Of a stretch of 64,000 bases of DNA, positions 32,757 to 40,868 are shown piece by piece. The notes under the pieces were generated by a model that searched no databases, had not been told where the DNA came from, and saw only the letters and a program-made list of their open reading frames with translations. The DNA comes from Maricaulis sp965228215 (lineage in GTDB: Bacteria; Pseudomonadota; Alphaproteobacteria; Caulobacterales; Maricaulaceae), in contig OZ245800.1 in the NCBI GenBank assembly GCA_965228215.1, positions 930,001 to 994,000 of the forward strand. The letters are read 5' to 3'. Each line of letters begins with the position of its first letter. Within the stretch, counting starts at the first letter, position 1. A program made the translations under genes and the position numbers.

Positions 32757-33402
32757 ACTGCGCTCCCGCCCAGTCCGCACCGGCGCTCTGGTCCGAAGAG
32801 GTCGGCCAGCGAAACCGCTGCACGGCGAAGCCGTTTCCCGCGGCATGCGCGTGGGCTTGTTCGGCGGCAGTTTCGACCCGCCGCATGACGGGCACAGGCA
32901 TGTCGCCATGACGGCCATGAAACGCCTCGGATTGCAGCGGATCTGGTGGCTTGTCTCGCCCCAGAATCCGCTGAAATCCCGGGGTGCGAGCCGCTTGGAT
33001 AAGCGCCTCGACTCGGTGCGGGAACTGGCCGATGCACCCGGCATGGTCGTCACGGACCTCGAGACACGCCTGCATTCAAGGCGAACTGCCGACTTGCTTC
33101 ATGCGCTTGATATTGCGGGTCGAAATGCACGTTTTGTCTGGCTGATGGGCGCCGACAACCTCGCCCAGATCCACCGCTGGGCGCGCTGGCGCGAGATCTT
33201 CGACAAAGTCCCCGTCCTGGTCATGTCTCGACCGCAGGACCCGATCCGCGCGCGGCTATCTCCGGCTGCCCGCATCTATGCCCGGTCACGGCGAAGTGAG
33301 CGGTCAGTGCGAAACCTCCCTCTTACATCGGCTCCAGCGTGGACCTATCTGACTGAGCGGTTACACTCGCATTCATCCACTGCGCTGCGCGCGCGAAGAT
33401 AG
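32749..33402 (+). CDS. nadD: Nicotinate-nucleotide adenylyltransferase
   Basis: 217 residues from GTG 32749, which has GGGGAGGG eight bases before it and overlaps proA. The ATG at 32845 (MRVGLFGGSFDPPHDGH) is the alternative and would remove a 32-residue basic extension. The nucleotidyltransferase motif GSFDPPHDGH and the C-terminal SSTALRAR (ISSTxIR motif) mark NadD. It forms deamido-NAD+ in NAD synthesis. nadD followed by rsfS and rlmH is a conserved order; here egtD is inserted between. Confidence 0.93.
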   Translation: MAELRSRPVRTGALVRRGRPAKPLHGEAVSRGMRVGLFGGSFDPPHDGHRHVAMTAMKRLGLQRIWWLVSPQNPLKSRGASRLDKRLDSVRELADAPGMVVTDLETRLHSRRTADLLHALDIAGRNARFVWLMGADNLAQIHRWARWREIFDKVPVLVMSRPQDPIRARLSPAARIYARSRRSERSVRNLPLTSAPAWTYLTERLHSHSSTALRARR

Positions 33403-33424
33403 ATTTCCAGGACAGGACGATTTC

Positions 33425-34429
33425 ATGCCGGACGGTGGCCACCGACAGCGCTCACGCACACCTGCGCTCGAATATTTCGATGACCAGCATCCCCCGCAAG
33501 GCGACTTCCTGCAGGACGTCGTGGAGGGTCTGGGCGAAACGCCGAAATCCGTGCCACCGGTCTATTTCTATGACCGCTACGGGTCGGCACTCTTCGACCG
33601 CATCACCGATCTGCCGGAATACTATGTCACGCGGACGGAACTGAGCCTGCTGGACACTATCGGCTCGGAACTGGCCCAGCTGGCCGGTCATGGCGCCGTC
33701 GTCATCGAGCCCGGATCGGGATCCAGCGTGAAAATCCGGCGCCTGCTGGACGTGCTGGGTGATCCGGAAGGCTATGTGGGACTGGACATCTCAGGTGATC
33801 ACCTGATCGCGGCCTGCGAGGATCTCGCCGAAGATTATCCCGACGTCTCGATCGGTGCGGTATGCGCGGATTTCACTACCGGTCTGGTCCTAGATCATCT
33901 CCCCCTGCCCGAAGGCCGACGTATCGTGTTCTTCCCCGGCTCCACTATTGGCAATTTCGAGCCGGACGCGGCTCGCGATGTCCTCAAGGGATTCCGGTCC
34001 GGCATGCGCAAGGGTGACGCTATCCTTATCGGCGCGGACCGGGTCAAGTCCGCGGATGTGCTTGAAGCCGCCTATGACGACGCCGCCGGCGTGACGGCCG
34101 AGTTCAATCTCAACCTGCTTCACCGCATCAATCGCGAACTCGGCGGCGATATAGACGTATCGAAATTCCGTCATGTCGCGCTGTGGAATGCCGAGAAGGC
34201 GCGTGTCGAGATGCATCTTGAAGCCCTGGACGCCATGCGGTTCTCGATCGGCGGGCACACATTCGAGATGGCGAAGGGCGAACGCATCCACACGGAGAAT
34301 TCGCACAAATTCACGGATGAGAGTTTTGCCGCCCTGGCGAAATCGGCGGGATACGCCATGCGCCGTTCGTGGACGGACCGTTCTGAACTCTTCTCCTTGC
34401 ACTGGCTCGAACCGCTCGACGAAGCGTGA
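33425..34429 (+). CDS. egtD: EgtD-like L-histidine N-alpha-methyltransferase
   Basis: 334 residues with the pattern of the histidine-specific SAM methyltransferase family: SVPPVYFYDRYGSALFDRIT, LPEYYVTRTELSLL, VIEPGSGSSVKIRRLL, YVGLDISGDHLI, FFPGSTIGNFEP and FNLNLLHRINRELGGD. The C-terminal ERIHTENSHKFT is also typical. In ergothioneine synthesis EgtD converts histidine to hercynine; EgtB then adds sulfur. No egtB lies in this window, so the pathway must be completed elsewhere or hercynine is the product. It interrupts the usual nadD-rsfS-rlmH order. Confidence 0.9.
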   Translation: MPDGGHRQRSRTPALEYFDDQHPPQGDFLQDVVEGLGETPKSVPPVYFYDRYGSALFDRITDLPEYYVTRTELSLLDTIGSELAQLAGHGAVVIEPGSGSSVKIRRLLDVLGDPEGYVGLDISGDHLIAACEDLAEDYPDVSIGAVCADFTTGLVLDHLPLPEGRRIVFFPGSTIGNFEPDAARDVLKGFRSGMRKGDAILIGADRVKSADVLEAAYDDAAGVTAEFNLNLLHRINRELGGDIDVSKFRHVALWNAEKARVEMHLEALDAMRFSIGGHTFEMAKGERIHTENSHKFTDESFAALAKSAGYAMRRSWTDRSELFSLHWLEPLDEA

Positions 34430-34478
34430 TATAGTCAGGCCAGTTGTTCTGGTTGTCAGAAAGGACACCCCACTGTCT

Positions 34479-34883
34479 ATGGAATCACCGCGCCGGGCCG
34501 AACAAGAAGAAGCGGCCGATGTCCGCGTCACCGGCGAAGACGGACCTGTCGAGGCCATGGAGTCTCTCATCCTCGACTCTCTCGATGACGACAAGGCTGA
34601 AGAGATTGTCGCCATCGATCTTCGTGGCAAATCATCCGTAACCGACATCATGATCATCGCCTCCGGGCGATCCGCTCGCCATGTTAACGCGATCGCGGAC
34701 CATCTCGTGCGCGCGCTTAAGGAAGCCGGGCAGGGAAAGGTTCGGATTGAGGGCATGCAGACGTGCGACTGGGTCTTGATCGATATCGGCGACATCGTCG
34801 TCCACCTGTTCCGCCCGGAAGTCCGAACCTTCTACAATCTCGAGAAGATGTGGTCGGTGGAACCGGACACGTCGGCCGGCTAG
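34479..34883 (+). CDS. rsfS: Ribosomal silencing factor RsfS
   Basis: 134 residues from ATG 34479; a later ATG at 34557 is the other option. The RsfS core is clear: SLDDDKAEEIVAIDLRGKSS, VTDIMIIASGRSARHVNAIA, GMQTCDWVLIDIGDIVVHLF and RPEVRTFYNLEKMW. It binds L14 and blocks subunit joining when nutrients are short. The extra 25-residue acidic N-terminus (ESPRRAEQEEAADVR) is longer than usual. rlmH follows after 6 bases. Confidence 0.95.
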   Translation: MESPRRAEQEEAADVRVTGEDGPVEAMESLILDSLDDDKAEEIVAIDLRGKSSVTDIMIIASGRSARHVNAIADHLVRALKEAGQGKVRIEGMQTCDWVLIDIGDIVVHLFRPEVRTFYNLEKMWSVEPDTSAG

Positions 34884-34889
34884 AGCCAC

Positions 34890-35360
34890 GTGAAACTTCG
34901 CATCGCGGCACTGGGCCGAATCCGGAAAGGCCCCGAGCGTGAACTGCTGGACGATTACCTGTCCCGCTGCACGACCACGGGGCGGGGAATCGGCCTCGGC
35001 CCGCTCGCCGAAACCGAAATCGACAACCGGAATCTTCGCTCGAAACAGGACGAGAGCCGCGCGCTCGCCGAAACCCTCGGTGCCGGCGCGAAACTCGTCC
35101 TGCTCGACGAGCGTGGCAAATCACTGTCCTCCCGGGAGCTCGCGACAACGCTGCAGCGCTGGCGTGATGATGGCGCGCCCGAAGCGGTATTCTGCATTGG
35201 TGGTGCCGATGGTCATGACCATGCGGCCCTGCCGAAGCCCGATCTCATGCTGGCCTTCGGCCCTGCCGTCTGGCCGCACAAGCTTGTGCGCATCATGCTG
35301 TCCGAGCAGATCTACCGGGCCACATCAATCCTCGCAGGCACGCCCTATCATCGTGATTGA
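34890..35360 (+). CDS. rlmH: 23S rRNA (pseudouridine-1915-N3) methyltransferase RlmH
   Basis: 156 residues, standard length. It starts with the basic segment MKLRIAALGRIRKGPERELL. The SPOUT knot is VLLDERGKSLSSRELA, CIGGADGHD and LAFGPAVWPHKLVRIMLSEQ, followed by the conserved C-terminus IYRATSILAGTPYHRD. It methylates pseudouridine 1915 in helix 69 of 23S rRNA. It is in the same operon as rsfS and probably the following cell-wall genes. Confidence 0.97.
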   Translation: MKLRIAALGRIRKGPERELLDDYLSRCTTTGRGIGLGPLAETEIDNRNLRSKQDESRALAETLGAGAKLVLLDERGKSLSSRELATTLQRWRDDGAPEAVFCIGGADGHDHAALPKPDLMLAFGPAVWPHKLVRIMLSEQIYRATSILAGTPYHRD

Positions 35361-35391
35361 GCGTTAACACCTGCCGGTCTAGCGTCATTCC

Positions 35392-36606
35392 ATGCTGATC
35401 ACCCTCCTCTCCCTTGCGCTGGTTTCGGCCCAGCCGCCCGATACCGCTCCGCCGGACCCGGCGGAGGCGGAGCGCCTGGAGGAAGAGGAGAGACAGGCGC
35501 GCGAACGCTCGGAACAGGCGCAGGCCCAGGCCGAGGATCTCGCCCGCGAGATCCAGGAATTGCAGCAGGATCTGATCCGGGTCGGCGAGAGTGTCAGTAC
35601 CAGCGAACGCGCGGCGTCCAGCGCTGAAGCCTCGCTCGCGGAACTGAACGCCCGCGAAGCGGAAATCCTCGAACGCCTGACCTCGGACCGCGAGGGCCTG
35701 ATCACCATTCTTGCCGCCATCCAGCGCATTGAAACCCAGGCGCCACCCGCCATTCTGGCCGCGCCGGACGATGCCGCTGACGCCGCCCGTGCGGCCGGTT
35801 TGATGGCCGATGTCGCCCCCGCCCTGCGAGAACGGGCGGATGCGCTGTTGGTTGAGCTCGAGGCGCTGCGAGAGGTTCGTGCTGAGATCCTCGACGAACA
35901 GGACAATCTCGCTGCTGCGGAAAGCGCGCTGTCGGCACAGAGACTGGAATTGCAGGTCCTCATCGCCGAACGCCGGGCCCTTGAGGCGCGCCGCCGCAAC
36001 GAGGCGGCCTCCTTCGCCGATGCGGCCAGTGACGCCGGCGATCGCGCCCGGTCACTGCGATCACTTATCGGTGAGCTTCAGCGCATGGCCCAGGTCAGCC
36101 CGACGCTCAGTCCGCGGCGCGTGACGTCGCCTGACGGGCTGCCGGAACCCCGCATGCGACCGGCGCGGGGTCTCGTGGAAGCCCGTGCACCCACAGCCCC
36201 CCTGCAGACAATGCGGTTTGCCGACGCCCGCGGACAATTGCGCCCGCCGGCTGCCGGCGACATCGTCCGCCGCTTCGGCCAGACAGATGAGGATGGCAGC
36301 GCGTCTGAAGGAATTTTCATTCGGACTCGAGCGCGGGCACAGGTAATCTCCCCCTTCGATGCTCGCGTTGAGTTCGCCGGGCCGTTCAACACGTATGGCG
36401 GTCTCTTGATCCTCAATGTGGGCGATGACTACTATATTGTCCTGGCGGGCATGTCGGTTACCTATGCCAGTGCGGGACAGAGTGTTCTGGCAGGTGAACC
36501 GGTGGGGGCGATGCCGGATACGCCGGAAACGGCACCAGAATTGTATCTGGAGCTGAGACGGGGCAGCAGCGCCGTCGATCCCGGGCCCTGGTTGAGCTCG
36601 AGATAG
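35392..36606 (+). CDS. EnvC-like murein hydrolase activator with degenerate LytM domain
   Basis: 404 residues. A signal peptide (MLITLLSLALVSAQP) leads into a long coiled coil rich in Glu, Arg and Ala (about 25-235). A C-terminal M23/LytM-like barrel follows (about 300-404: GIFIRTRARAQVISPFDARV, YGGLLILNVGDDYYIVLAGM, ELYLELRRGSSAVDPGPWL). The zinc ligands of active LytM enzymes (HxxxD and HxH) are not present, as in EnvC, which activates amidases instead of cutting peptidoglycan. A role in daughter-cell separation is inferred. It precedes ctpA, the usual order in alphaproteobacteria. Confidence 0.88.
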   Translation: MLITLLSLALVSAQPPDTAPPDPAEAERLEEEERQARERSEQAQAQAEDLAREIQELQQDLIRVGESVSTSERAASSAEASLAELNAREAEILERLTSDREGLITILAAIQRIETQAPPAILAAPDDAADAARAAGLMADVAPALRERADALLVELEALREVRAEILDEQDNLAAAESALSAQRLELQVLIAERRALEARRRNEAASFADAASDAGDRARSLRSLIGELQRMAQVSPTLSPRRVTSPDGLPEPRMRPARGLVEARAPTAPLQTMRFADARGQLRPPAAGDIVRRFGQTDEDGSASEGIFIRTRARAQVISPFDARVEFAGPFNTYGGLLILNVGDDYYIVLAGMSVTYASAGQSVLAGEPVGAMPDTPETAPELYLELRRGSSAVDPGPWLSSR

Positions 36607-36646
36607 ACGACGAGACAGACAGCGCGCTCAAAGGACGCGGGTTTAC

Positions 36647-37957
36647 ATGCGCATCAATGTGTTCGCTTCGGTGGTGGCTTTCGCGCTAGGCGCGGTGGCT
36701 CTGGCCGTATCCGCCGAAGGCAGCCAGGAAGACCGCACGGAAACTTTCCGGCAGCTCGAACTCTTTGGTGACGTGCTGAGCCGTATCGAGGCAGATTATG
36801 TCTCAGATACGGACAAGGCCGAGCTGATCGAGGCCGCGATCGAGGGCATGCTCGACTCGCTCGACCCGCATTCCAGCTATCATTCCCCCGACAGTTACGA
36901 AGATCTCCGCGTAACCACGCGCGGCGAATATGGCGGTCTGGGCATGGAAGTGACGCGCCGCGACGACTTCATCACCATCGTCTCGCCGATCAGCGACACG
37001 CCGGCCGAACGCGCCGGTCTGCGCACGAATGACCGCATCATCGCCGTTGATGGCGACAGCATTATCGGAATTTCGGTGAATGACGCCGTGGAACTCATGC
37101 GCGGCGCCGTCGGCGATCCGGTGACGATCACGATTTCCCGCGAAGGCGATGATCCGTTCGACGTGACCCTCGTCCGCGACACCATTCCGCTGCGCACCGT
37201 CGTCTCGCGCATCGAGGACGGCATTCCCTATCTGCGTATTTCGGGCTTCAACGAGCGCACGACCGAAATGGTGCTCGACAATATCGCCGAGCTTGAACAG
37301 GAATTCGGTGGCCCGCTGCCGGGCCTCATCCTGGACATGCGTTTCAATCCGGGCGGCCTGCTCGACCAGGCCATCGGTGTGACCGATGTTTTCCTGGACG
37401 GCGGCGAGGTCGTCTCGACCCGCACGCGCGATCCGCGTGAAACCCAGCGCTACAATGCGCGCCCGGGTGACCGTCTCGACGGCGCCCCCATCCTGGTCCT
37501 GATCAATGAAGGCTCCGCCAGCGCCGCTGAAATCGTCGCCGGTGCCCTGCAGGACCGCGAGCGTGCCCAGCTGCTGGGCATGACGAGTTTCGGCAAGGGC
37601 TCGGTCCAGACCATCATCCCGTTGCGCGGCGGTCGTGACGGCGCCCTGCGCCTGACCACGGGCCGCTATTACACGCCGGCCGGCCGCTCCATCCAGGGCA
37701 CGGGCATCGCCCCGGACCTGTATGTCTCGCTCTTCCCGATCGAGACGACCGAGGAGGAGGCCGAGGAAGGCCCGACGCTCGAGTCTGATCTGCCGGGAGC
37801 GCTTGAAAACGATACGGGCGCCGAGCGGGAAATGGCGGATGTCGCTGACATCGAACAGCCGCCGGCTGACTGGCCCGAGGACGAGGACTACCAGCTCTCC
37901 CGAGCCAAGGAGATCCTGCGCACCTCGATGGAGAGCCAGCAGGCTTCGCTGCAATAG
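36647..37957 (+). CDS. ctpA: C-terminal processing peptidase (S41 family)
   Basis: 436 residues. An N-terminal signal/anchor (FASVVAFALGAVALAVSA) is followed by a PDZ domain at about 95-170 (GEYGGLGMEVTRRDDFITIV) and the S41 catalytic domain. The catalytic Ser is in INEGSASAAEIVAGALQDRE and the Lys in LLGMTSFGKGSVQTIIPLR. The acidic C-terminal tail (EEEAEEGPTLESDLPGALE) is lineage-specific. It cleaves periplasmic or cell-wall proteins at the C-terminus. Forty bases separate it from the EnvC-like gene, so they are probably one transcript. Confidence 0.95.
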   Translation: MRINVFASVVAFALGAVALAVSAEGSQEDRTETFRQLELFGDVLSRIEADYVSDTDKAELIEAAIEGMLDSLDPHSSYHSPDSYEDLRVTTRGEYGGLGMEVTRRDDFITIVSPISDTPAERAGLRTNDRIIAVDGDSIIGISVNDAVELMRGAVGDPVTITISREGDDPFDVTLVRDTIPLRTVVSRIEDGIPYLRISGFNERTTEMVLDNIAELEQEFGGPLPGLILDMRFNPGGLLDQAIGVTDVFLDGGEVVSTRTRDPRETQRYNARPGDRLDGAPILVLINEGSASAAEIVAGALQDRERAQLLGMTSFGKGSVQTIIPLRGGRDGALRLTTGRYYTPAGRSIQGTGIAPDLYVSLFPIETTEEEAEEGPTLESDLPGALENDTGAEREMADVADIEQPPADWPEDEDYQLSRAKEILRTSMESQQASLQ

Positions 37958-38044
37958 GTTCTCCCGACCTGGCGCGTTAACGCTTTCTTACACGCGAACC
38001 GGCCATTCTGGGCCTGAATCGGCGAGTGTGCCTGCGCGCTCGCC

Positions 38045-39370
38045 ATGACAGGCTTGCCCGAACCGATCGCGATCATGACCAGCGCTGTACTCCGCCACGC
38101 CGCACCGCTTCTCAATATCCGCGCACCGATTATTGCCGGTGTCGGTGCCGCTATCCTGTTTGCCGTGGCCGTCGGCGCGCTGAGCCTGTTCGGGGAAACC
38201 GATCAGAGCCCGCCATCTGCCCGCGGCGGCGTCGAACCGCTTCCGGTCGAGGAATTGCAGACCGCCGACCTGCGCGGCGACACGGCTGATCCAACCGCAG
38301 GCATCCGTTTCGTGGATGACGGCCCGGGCGAAGAAGCCAGCCTGTCCGGCGTAAATGAGGGTTTCGAAACGCCTCGGACCGTACCCGAGGCGAGCGCAGG
38401 ATCGGATCCTGCTGCGGCGGAAGCCGCACTCCAGGCCGAAGTCGCCGCCGCCAATTCCAATGCACTGCCGCGTGCGCCGCTTGCCGGCCTGTTCGAGCCG
38501 GGCCCTGGTGGCCCCTTGCCCATCATCGGCGCCAACGGCACCCGCCCATCACGGGCCTATGCGCGTCCCTATCACGGCGATCCGAGCGCCCCGACAATCG
38601 CCGTCGTGGTCGGCGGGCTCGGCCTCAACGCCACGGTGACGGAAGCCGCGATCAACGAATTGCCGCCCGAAGTCGCACTGAGCTTTGCCGCCTACACGCC
38701 TAATCTGCAGACCTGGATCGACCGCGCCCGCGATGCCGGACACGAGGTCCTGATCGAGGCGCCGATGGAACCGTTCGACTATCCCAACAGCGATTCCGGC
38801 CCCCACACCCTGCTCGCGGACGGTTCTCCGGAAGAGAATCAGCGCCGGCTGGCCTGGGTATTGAGCCGCGCCAGCGGATATTTCGGGGTCACGAATTATC
38901 TCGGCGCCCGTTTCTCCTCATCCGAACCGGCCATGACCGCTCTGATGAATTCGCTGGAAGCCCGTGGCGTCGCCTTTCTGCATGACGGCGCCGGACGTCG
39001 CAGCACCGTGCACAGCTCCGCCCGCACCGCCGATATCACCTATGCGATCTCGGACCGTATCGTCGACGAGAACCCTTCACCGGCAGCGATCGACAACCAG
39101 CTTCTCGCCCTTGAGGCTCTCGCCCTGCAGAATGGTGCGTCACTGGGTTCCGGTTTCGCCTATCCCGCCACGGTGGAGCAATTGCAGCTCTGGGCCTCGG
39201 GTCTCCAGGCTCGCGGCTATCAACTGGCGCCGCCCTCGGCGGTGATGGCACGTCGCCGTCTGGAAAGCCGGATCGAGGCAGAAACCGCGTCCGCACCGGC
39301 CCGCAGCGCGAGCCGCCCGGCCAGCGACAATCATTCGTCCGCGTCAGCTGATGATGACGGACATCACTGA
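38045..39370 (+). CDS. Divergent polysaccharide deacetylase family protein
   Basis: 441 residues; ATG 38078 (MTSAVLRHAAPLL) is an alternative start, and neither has a strong ribosome-binding site. There is an N-terminal membrane anchor (IIAGVGAAILFAVAVGALSL) and a Pro/Ala/Glu-rich linker. The deacetylase-like domain spans about 180-410: TIAVVVGGLGLNATVTEAAI, EVALSFAAYTPNLQTWIDRA, GHEVLIEAPMEPFDYPNSDS, GVTNYLGARFSS. It matches the DUF610 type that follows ctpA in alphaproteobacteria. The usual Asp of the metal site in the first strand appears replaced by Gly, so catalysis is uncertain. Its stop overlaps the rppH start. Confidence 0.88.
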   Translation: MTGLPEPIAIMTSAVLRHAAPLLNIRAPIIAGVGAAILFAVAVGALSLFGETDQSPPSARGGVEPLPVEELQTADLRGDTADPTAGIRFVDDGPGEEASLSGVNEGFETPRTVPEASAGSDPAAAEAALQAEVAAANSNALPRAPLAGLFEPGPGGPLPIIGANGTRPSRAYARPYHGDPSAPTIAVVVGGLGLNATVTEAAINELPPEVALSFAAYTPNLQTWIDRARDAGHEVLIEAPMEPFDYPNSDSGPHTLLADGSPEENQRRLAWVLSRASGYFGVTNYLGARFSSSEPAMTALMNSLEARGVAFLHDGAGRRSTVHSSARTADITYAISDRIVDENPSPAAIDNQLLALEALALQNGASLGSGFAYPATVEQLQLWASGLQARGYQLAPPSAVMARRRLESRIEAETASAPARSASRPASDNHSSASADDDGHH

Positions 39371-39870
39371 TGCCCCCGGCATCCGCTGATCCCTATCCCC
39401 GGCATCGCGCGAATGTCGGGATCGTTCTCTTCAATTCCGATGGCCTGGTCTGGCTGGGACGCCGTGACAGCACGCCACCGCCCTGGCAATGGCAATTACC
39501 GCAGGGCGGTATCGACGCAGGCGAGGATCCGGCAGCTGCCGCCCTGAGGGAGTTGGAAGAAGAAACCGGCGTCTCCGCCGACCTGGTCTCGCCGCTGGGC
39601 CGGACACAGGACTGGCTGGCCTATGATTATCCGCCGGAGGTCCGCGATGATCCGCGCTTCCGCAAGAAACGCCATCTCGGCCAGAAACAGCTCTGGTTTG
39701 CCTATCGTTTTCTCGGTCCGGACAGCGCTTTTGACCTCGAACAGCACGATGAGGTGGAGTTCGACGCCTGGCGGTGGGCGCCGCTGGCTGACGTACCGGA
39801 CCTGATCATTCCCTGGAAGCGTGATGTCTATCTGGAAGTCGTGCGGGTTTTCGCTCCTCATGCCGGCTAG
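39370..39870 (+). CDS. rppH: RNA pyrophosphohydrolase RppH
   Basis: 166 residues. RppH signatures are HRANVGIVLFNSDGLVWLGR, WQWQLPQGGIDAGEDP and the Nudix box REL-EEETGV at about 46-68 (AAALRELEEETGVSADLV). The segment KRHLGQKQLWFAYRF is typical of RppH rather than other Nudix enzymes. It removes pyrophosphate from 5' triphosphate RNA and starts decay. It overlaps the deacetylase gene by one base (TGATG). Confidence 0.94.
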   Translation: MPPASADPYPRHRANVGIVLFNSDGLVWLGRRDSTPPPWQWQLPQGGIDAGEDPAAAALRELEEETGVSADLVSPLGRTQDWLAYDYPPEVRDDPRFRKKRHLGQKQLWFAYRFLGPDSAFDLEQHDEVEFDAWRWAPLADVPDLIIPWKRDVYLEVVRVFAPHAG

Positions 39871-39918
39871 GCGATTGCGACTGTCGCGCTAGTATCATCC
39901 GCAAGAGGCGGAGGACTC

Positions 39919-40794
39919 ATGGCGCACATTACGCAATCCCTGGCAGACTGGACGGCAGCAGCCGAGTATTTCGACGGCCCTCACGGCCGGATCGCCTATT
40001 GGCAGGCTGGTGAGGGACGTCCCCTCCTGCTCGTGCACGGCTTCCCGACAGCCAGCTGGGACTGGGCCCGGATCTGGGATGATCTGATCGCGGCCGGTTA
40101 CCGGGTAATCGCCCTGGACATGTTGGGCTTCGGACTCTCCGACAAACCCGCAAGCCACACCTACAGTCTCATCGACCAGGTCGAGCTTCACATCAAGCTG
40201 CTCGGCAAGCTTGGCATCGAGGCTTGCGACGTCATCGCCCATGATTACGGCGTCTCCGTCGTGCAGGAGATGGTCGCCCGCCAAGGTGAGGGGGTCTTGC
40301 CGGTCAAACTGTCGAAAGTGGTCTGGCTCAATGGCGGGCTCATCCCGGGCCAGCACCGGCCGCGCCTGATCCAGCGCCTGCTCGAGGGTCCGCTGGGACC
40401 GCTTATCTCCCGGCTCATGAGCGAGTCCCGCTTCAATTCATCTTTCTCGGCGGTGTTCGGACCGGACACGCAGCCGGACGAACAGGAACTCGCCGATTTC
40501 TGGACTCTGATGAAGCACAATGGCGGTCATCGCATCAGCCACCGCCTCATCCGCTACATGCAGGACAGACGGGACAATTACGACCGCTGGGTCGGAGTTC
40601 TGGGCAAGGGGATCGTGACGGAACGCATGATCAATGGCGGGCTGGATCCCGTGTCCGGCTCCCATCTGGCCGATGCCTATGAGCGCATCGTCGACGGGGC
40701 CGATCTGGTCCGGCTGGACAGTGTCGGCCACTACCCGCAATGGGAAGCGCCGGAACCGGTGCTGAACGCCTGTCTCGACTTCCTGAAGGGTTGA
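39919..40794 (+). CDS. Alpha/beta hydrolase with Asp nucleophile (haloalkane dehalogenase/epoxide hydrolase type)
   Basis: 291 residues starting after GCGGAGGACTC. The fold motif LLLVHGFPTASWDWARIWDD gives the oxyanion HGFP. The nucleophile elbow is DVIAHDYGVSVVQEM, with Asp in place of the usual Ser. An acid is likely in GGLDPVSGSHLA, and the base His is in LDSVGHYPQWEAPE. An Asp nucleophile is known for haloalkane dehalogenases, epoxide hydrolases and the MEST-like group, which this resembles most (DYG with a large cap). The substrate is unknown. It is monocistronic, 48 bases after rppH. Confidence 0.87.
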   Translation: MAHITQSLADWTAAAEYFDGPHGRIAYWQAGEGRPLLLVHGFPTASWDWARIWDDLIAAGYRVIALDMLGFGLSDKPASHTYSLIDQVELHIKLLGKLGIEACDVIAHDYGVSVVQEMVARQGEGVLPVKLSKVVWLNGGLIPGQHRPRLIQRLLEGPLGPLISRLMSESRFNSSFSAVFGPDTQPDEQELADFWTLMKHNGGHRISHRLIRYMQDRRDNYDRWVGVLGKGIVTERMINGGLDPVSGSHLADAYERIVDGADLVRLDSVGHYPQWEAPEPVLNACLDFLKG

Positions 40795-40868
40795 GGGATC
40801 ACTCCGGACTCGATCCCGCTTGCCCGGCGCACATGAATTGGTTTCCCTGCCCGCCACGGAGGGACACC

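Noticed and set aside
35392..36606. Frameshift or damage in the LytM domain of the EnvC-like protein
   Set aside because: The missing zinc ligands are expected for EnvC-type amidase activators and the frame is intact.
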